Origin: RGIG3009 sp045603285 | GTDB taxonomy: Bacteria; Bacillota; Clostridia; Oscillospirales; Acutalibacteraceae | Assembly: GCA_045603285.1 (NCBI GenBank) | Contig: JAZULW010000127.1 | Coordinates: 1-16,264, forward strand | Direction of reading: 5' to 3' | Length of the DNA: 16,264 nt | Shown: positions 14,723 to 16,264 of the stretch, one piece after another | Layout: every line of letters starts with the position of its first letter | Position numbering within the stretch: the stretch's first letter is position 1 | Translations under genes and position numbers: made by a program | Notes under the pieces: model-generated | Told to the model about the DNA's origin: nothing | Seen by the model: the letters and a program-made list of their open reading frames with translations, nothing else | Databases searched by the model: none

Positions 14723-14728
14723 AAAATA

Positions 14729-14767
14729 AACGAAGGTTCAACCATTGGGTTGAACCTTCGTTCTTTT
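14729..14767. terminator. Bidirectional terminator between the SPFH gene and glmM
   Basis: AACGAAGGTTCAACC (14729-14743) pairs perfectly over 15 bp with 14748-14762 around ATTG. T-runs follow on the plus side (CTTTTT, 14763-14768), and the A-run at 14719-14730 supplies Us for minus-strand transcripts, so it can end both converging genes. Confidence 0.9.
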
Positions 14768-14772
14768 TGGCA

Positions 14773-16122
14773 TTACGTTAGTTGCGTGCGAATCACGGTT
14801 GCCACCGCTTCGGCCTGTTCACGCACAAGCGTGTCGTCATCGCCTTCCGCCATTACGCGGATCAACGGTTCGGTTCCCGAGGGGCGCACCACCAATCGGC
14901 CGTCTTTGCCCAGGGCTTTTTTGGCGGCGCTGATGGCGGATTTGATTTTGGAATTGGTGTAAAATTGCAATTTTCCCTCTGCTGATACCTTCACGTTGAT
15001 GCTCAGTTGCGGATATTGTTTCATAACGGACGTCAGCTCTCCCAGTTTGGCACCACTGCGTTTTAAGTAGGAAAGCAACTGGATGGCGGTGAGTTGCCCG
15101 TCTCCCGTGGTGGCAAAATCGCGGAAAATGATGTGGCCCGATTGTTCTCCTCCGAAGGAAAATTCGCCGAGCAACATCTCTTCGAGCACAAAGCGGTCGC
15201 CTACCTTGGTGGCGATGAACCGAAGGTCATTTTCTTCGCAAAACTTGCCGAACCCGAAATTGGTCATAATGGTACCCACCACGGTGTTGTGGTTGAGTTT
15301 GCCGCGCTGTTTCAGGTCGAGTGAGCAAATGGCCATCATTTGGTCGCCGTCCACTACCTGTCCGTTTTCGTCCACACACAAGCAACGGTCGGCGTCCCCG
15401 TCAAAGGCTACCCCGATATCAAGGCCGTGTTCCACCACATATTTTGACAACGCTTCCAAGTGGGTGGAACCGCAGTTATCGTTGATGTTGATACCGTCGG
15501 GTGTGTCGGAAAGGATATGCGCTTTGGCGCCCAACTCTGTAAACAACCGCGCGGCCGTAACAGAAGCAGAACCGCACGCGCAATCGACCGCCACTTCAAT
15601 GCCGTCAAGCGAATATAAGACCGTGCTTTTTAAATGGTCAATGTAATCTTTTACGGCACCGTTCGCCACGGTTACCTTCCCCAATTCGGCACCTGCCGGT
15701 GAGGGAAAGGTTGTCGCGCCGTCCAACACAATGGCTTCGATCTCTTCTTCCAACGCATCGGGCAGTTTTTGCCCTTCTCCACTGAAAATTTTGATGCCGT
15801 TAAACTCGGCGGGATTGTGCGAGGCAGAGATCATAATCCCCGCATCCGCCTTGTATTTGCCCACCAAAAAGGCCACCGCCGGAGTGGGCACCACCCCCAA
15901 CCGCGTGACGTCCGCACCTACGGAAGTGAGTCCGGCGATCAATGCCGCTTCCAGCATTGGTGAGGAAAGGCGGGTGTCCTCGCCGATGACAAACATCGGG
16001 CGCCGCCGCCCGTCTTTGGCCGCCACAAGCGCGGCTGCTCGGCCGATGCTCATAGCCAGTTCACAGGTCAATTCGGTGTTCGCAATGCCGCGAACACCGT
16101 CCGTTCCAAACAGTCGTCCCAT
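14773..16122 (-). CDS. glmM: Phosphoglucosamine mutase
   Basis: 449 residues, typical length. It converts glucosamine-6-phosphate to glucosamine-1-phosphate for UDP-GlcNAc and peptidoglycan synthesis. Motifs are GRLFGTDGVRG at the N-terminus, the phosphoserine loop ISASHNP (98-104, Ser101), Mg-binding DGDADR (241-246), sugar-specificity loop GGEQSGH (324-330) and phosphate-binding RPSGTEP (413-419). The GlmM pattern, not a general hexose phosphomutase pattern, is clear. GAGGAG at 16132-16137 lies 9 nt before the ATG, inside the end of the upstream gene, and the two genes share one base (TAATG), so translation is coupled. Its promoter is beyond the window. Confidence 0.96.
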   Translation of the reverse strand: MGRLFGTDGVRGIANTELTCELAMSIGRAAALVAAKDGRRRPMFVIGEDTRLSSPMLEAALIAGLTSVGADVTRLGVVPTPAVAFLVGKYKADAGIMISASHNPAEFNGIKIFSGEGQKLPDALEEEIEAIVLDGATTFPSPAGAELGKVTVANGAVKDYIDHLKSTVLYSLDGIEVAVDCACGSASVTAARLFTELGAKAHILSDTPDGININDNCGSTHLEALSKYVVEHGLDIGVAFDGDADRCLCVDENGQVVDGDQMMAICSLDLKQRGKLNHNTVVGTIMTNFGFGKFCEENDLRFIATKVGDRFVLEEMLLGEFSFGGEQSGHIIFRDFATTGDGQLTAIQLLSYLKRSGAKLGELTSVMKQYPQLSINVKVSAEGKLQFYTNSKIKSAISAAKKALGKDGRLVVRPSGTEPLIRVMAEGDDDTLVREQAEAVATVIRTQLT

Positions 16123-16264
16123 TAAGGGTCACTCCTCTTTCGAATGATGTGGGTCGCATCTTTGTAGATGTGATGCGAGGGCACCGTGCCGCGCACACAC
16201 GAAGTGGGGTACACCTGCGCGTACCGCCCCAGCACCGTGCCGGGGTTGAGCACGCTGTTGCAGC
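16122..16264 (-). CDS. C-terminal 46 residues of a left-handed beta-helix (hexapeptide-repeat) protein, probably GlmU-like or nucleotidyltransferase-related
   Basis: Only the end is visible, beginning CNSVLNPGTVLGRYAQVYP and running through VRGTVPSHHIYK to a TAA that overlaps the glmM ATG. The regularly spaced small-hydrophobic pattern (LNPGTVLGRYAQVYPTSCVRG) fits turns of a left-handed parallel beta-helix. It resembles the end of UDP-N-acetylglucosamine pyrophosphorylase-like proteins found beside glmM in Clostridia. A role in the UDP-GlcNAc or related sugar pathway is inferred from that and from tight coupling to glmM. The N-terminal domain, needed to be sure, is missing. Confidence 0.55.
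   Translation of the reverse strand, partial: CNSVLNPGTVLGRYAQVYPTSCVRGTVPSHHIYKDATHIIRKRSDP

Overview
The window looks like a chromosomal segment of a gut-associated, fairly GC-rich Clostridia-type Firmicute, probably from the Oscillospirales/Ruminococcaceae side. The evidence is GTP-type PEP carboxykinase, Gram-positive-style promoters and Shine-Dalgarno (SD) sites, a tetrahydrofolate riboswitch, CGAAC-N4-GTTCG (LexA-type) operators, a D-aspartate-ligase-like ATP-grasp protein and a bile-salt-hydrolase-family enzyme. This placement is inferred from gene content; no rRNA or other marker settles it. I see no mobile element, CRISPR array, tRNA or rRNA.

Left part (1-5206). The 5' portion of pckG runs leftward off the window. 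It is divergent from rpsO (ribosomal protein S15), and two well-formed promoters fill the gap. rpsO is followed by pnp (PNPase). Between them lie a perfect 13-bp hairpin and then a long nested stem-loop in front of pnp, a layout reminiscent of the post-transcriptionally controlled rpsO-pnp locus of enterobacteria. A GC-rich terminator hairpin separates pnp from the azlC-azlD branched-chain amino-acid exporter pair, which overlap by ATGA.

Middle (5207-7450). A bile-salt-hydrolase-like Ntn amidase (+) converges on a small unrecognised membrane-protein gene (-). That small gene has a near-consensus promoter bracketed by two near-perfect LexA-type operators, so it is a strong candidate for an undescribed SOS-induced membrane protein. 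Next on the minus strand is a folate-type ECF transporter S component (folT), preceded by a THF riboswitch and a 15-bp hairpin that hides the folT SD.

Right part (7451-16264). A tight minus-strand operon runs DEAD-box RNA helicase, lepA, ATP-grasp ligase, asnB, with gaps of 3 to 14 nt, and leads into the riboswitch and folT. The ligase plus glutamine-dependent asparagine synthetase suggest a two-step D-Asp/D-Asn (or related amidated) peptidoglycan modification co-transcribed with translation genes. Divergent from this operon, across a 322-nt gap with two promoters and a purine-only tract, is an SPFH/prohibitin-family membrane protein. It converges on glmM (phosphoglucosamine mutase) at a bidirectional terminator. 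glmM is translationally coupled (TAATG) to the last 46 codons of a hexapeptide-repeat protein at the window edge. Cell-wall precursor supply (glmM and its partner), cell-wall modification (ligase and asnB) and RNA metabolism (pnp, helicase, rpsO, lepA) are the main themes.
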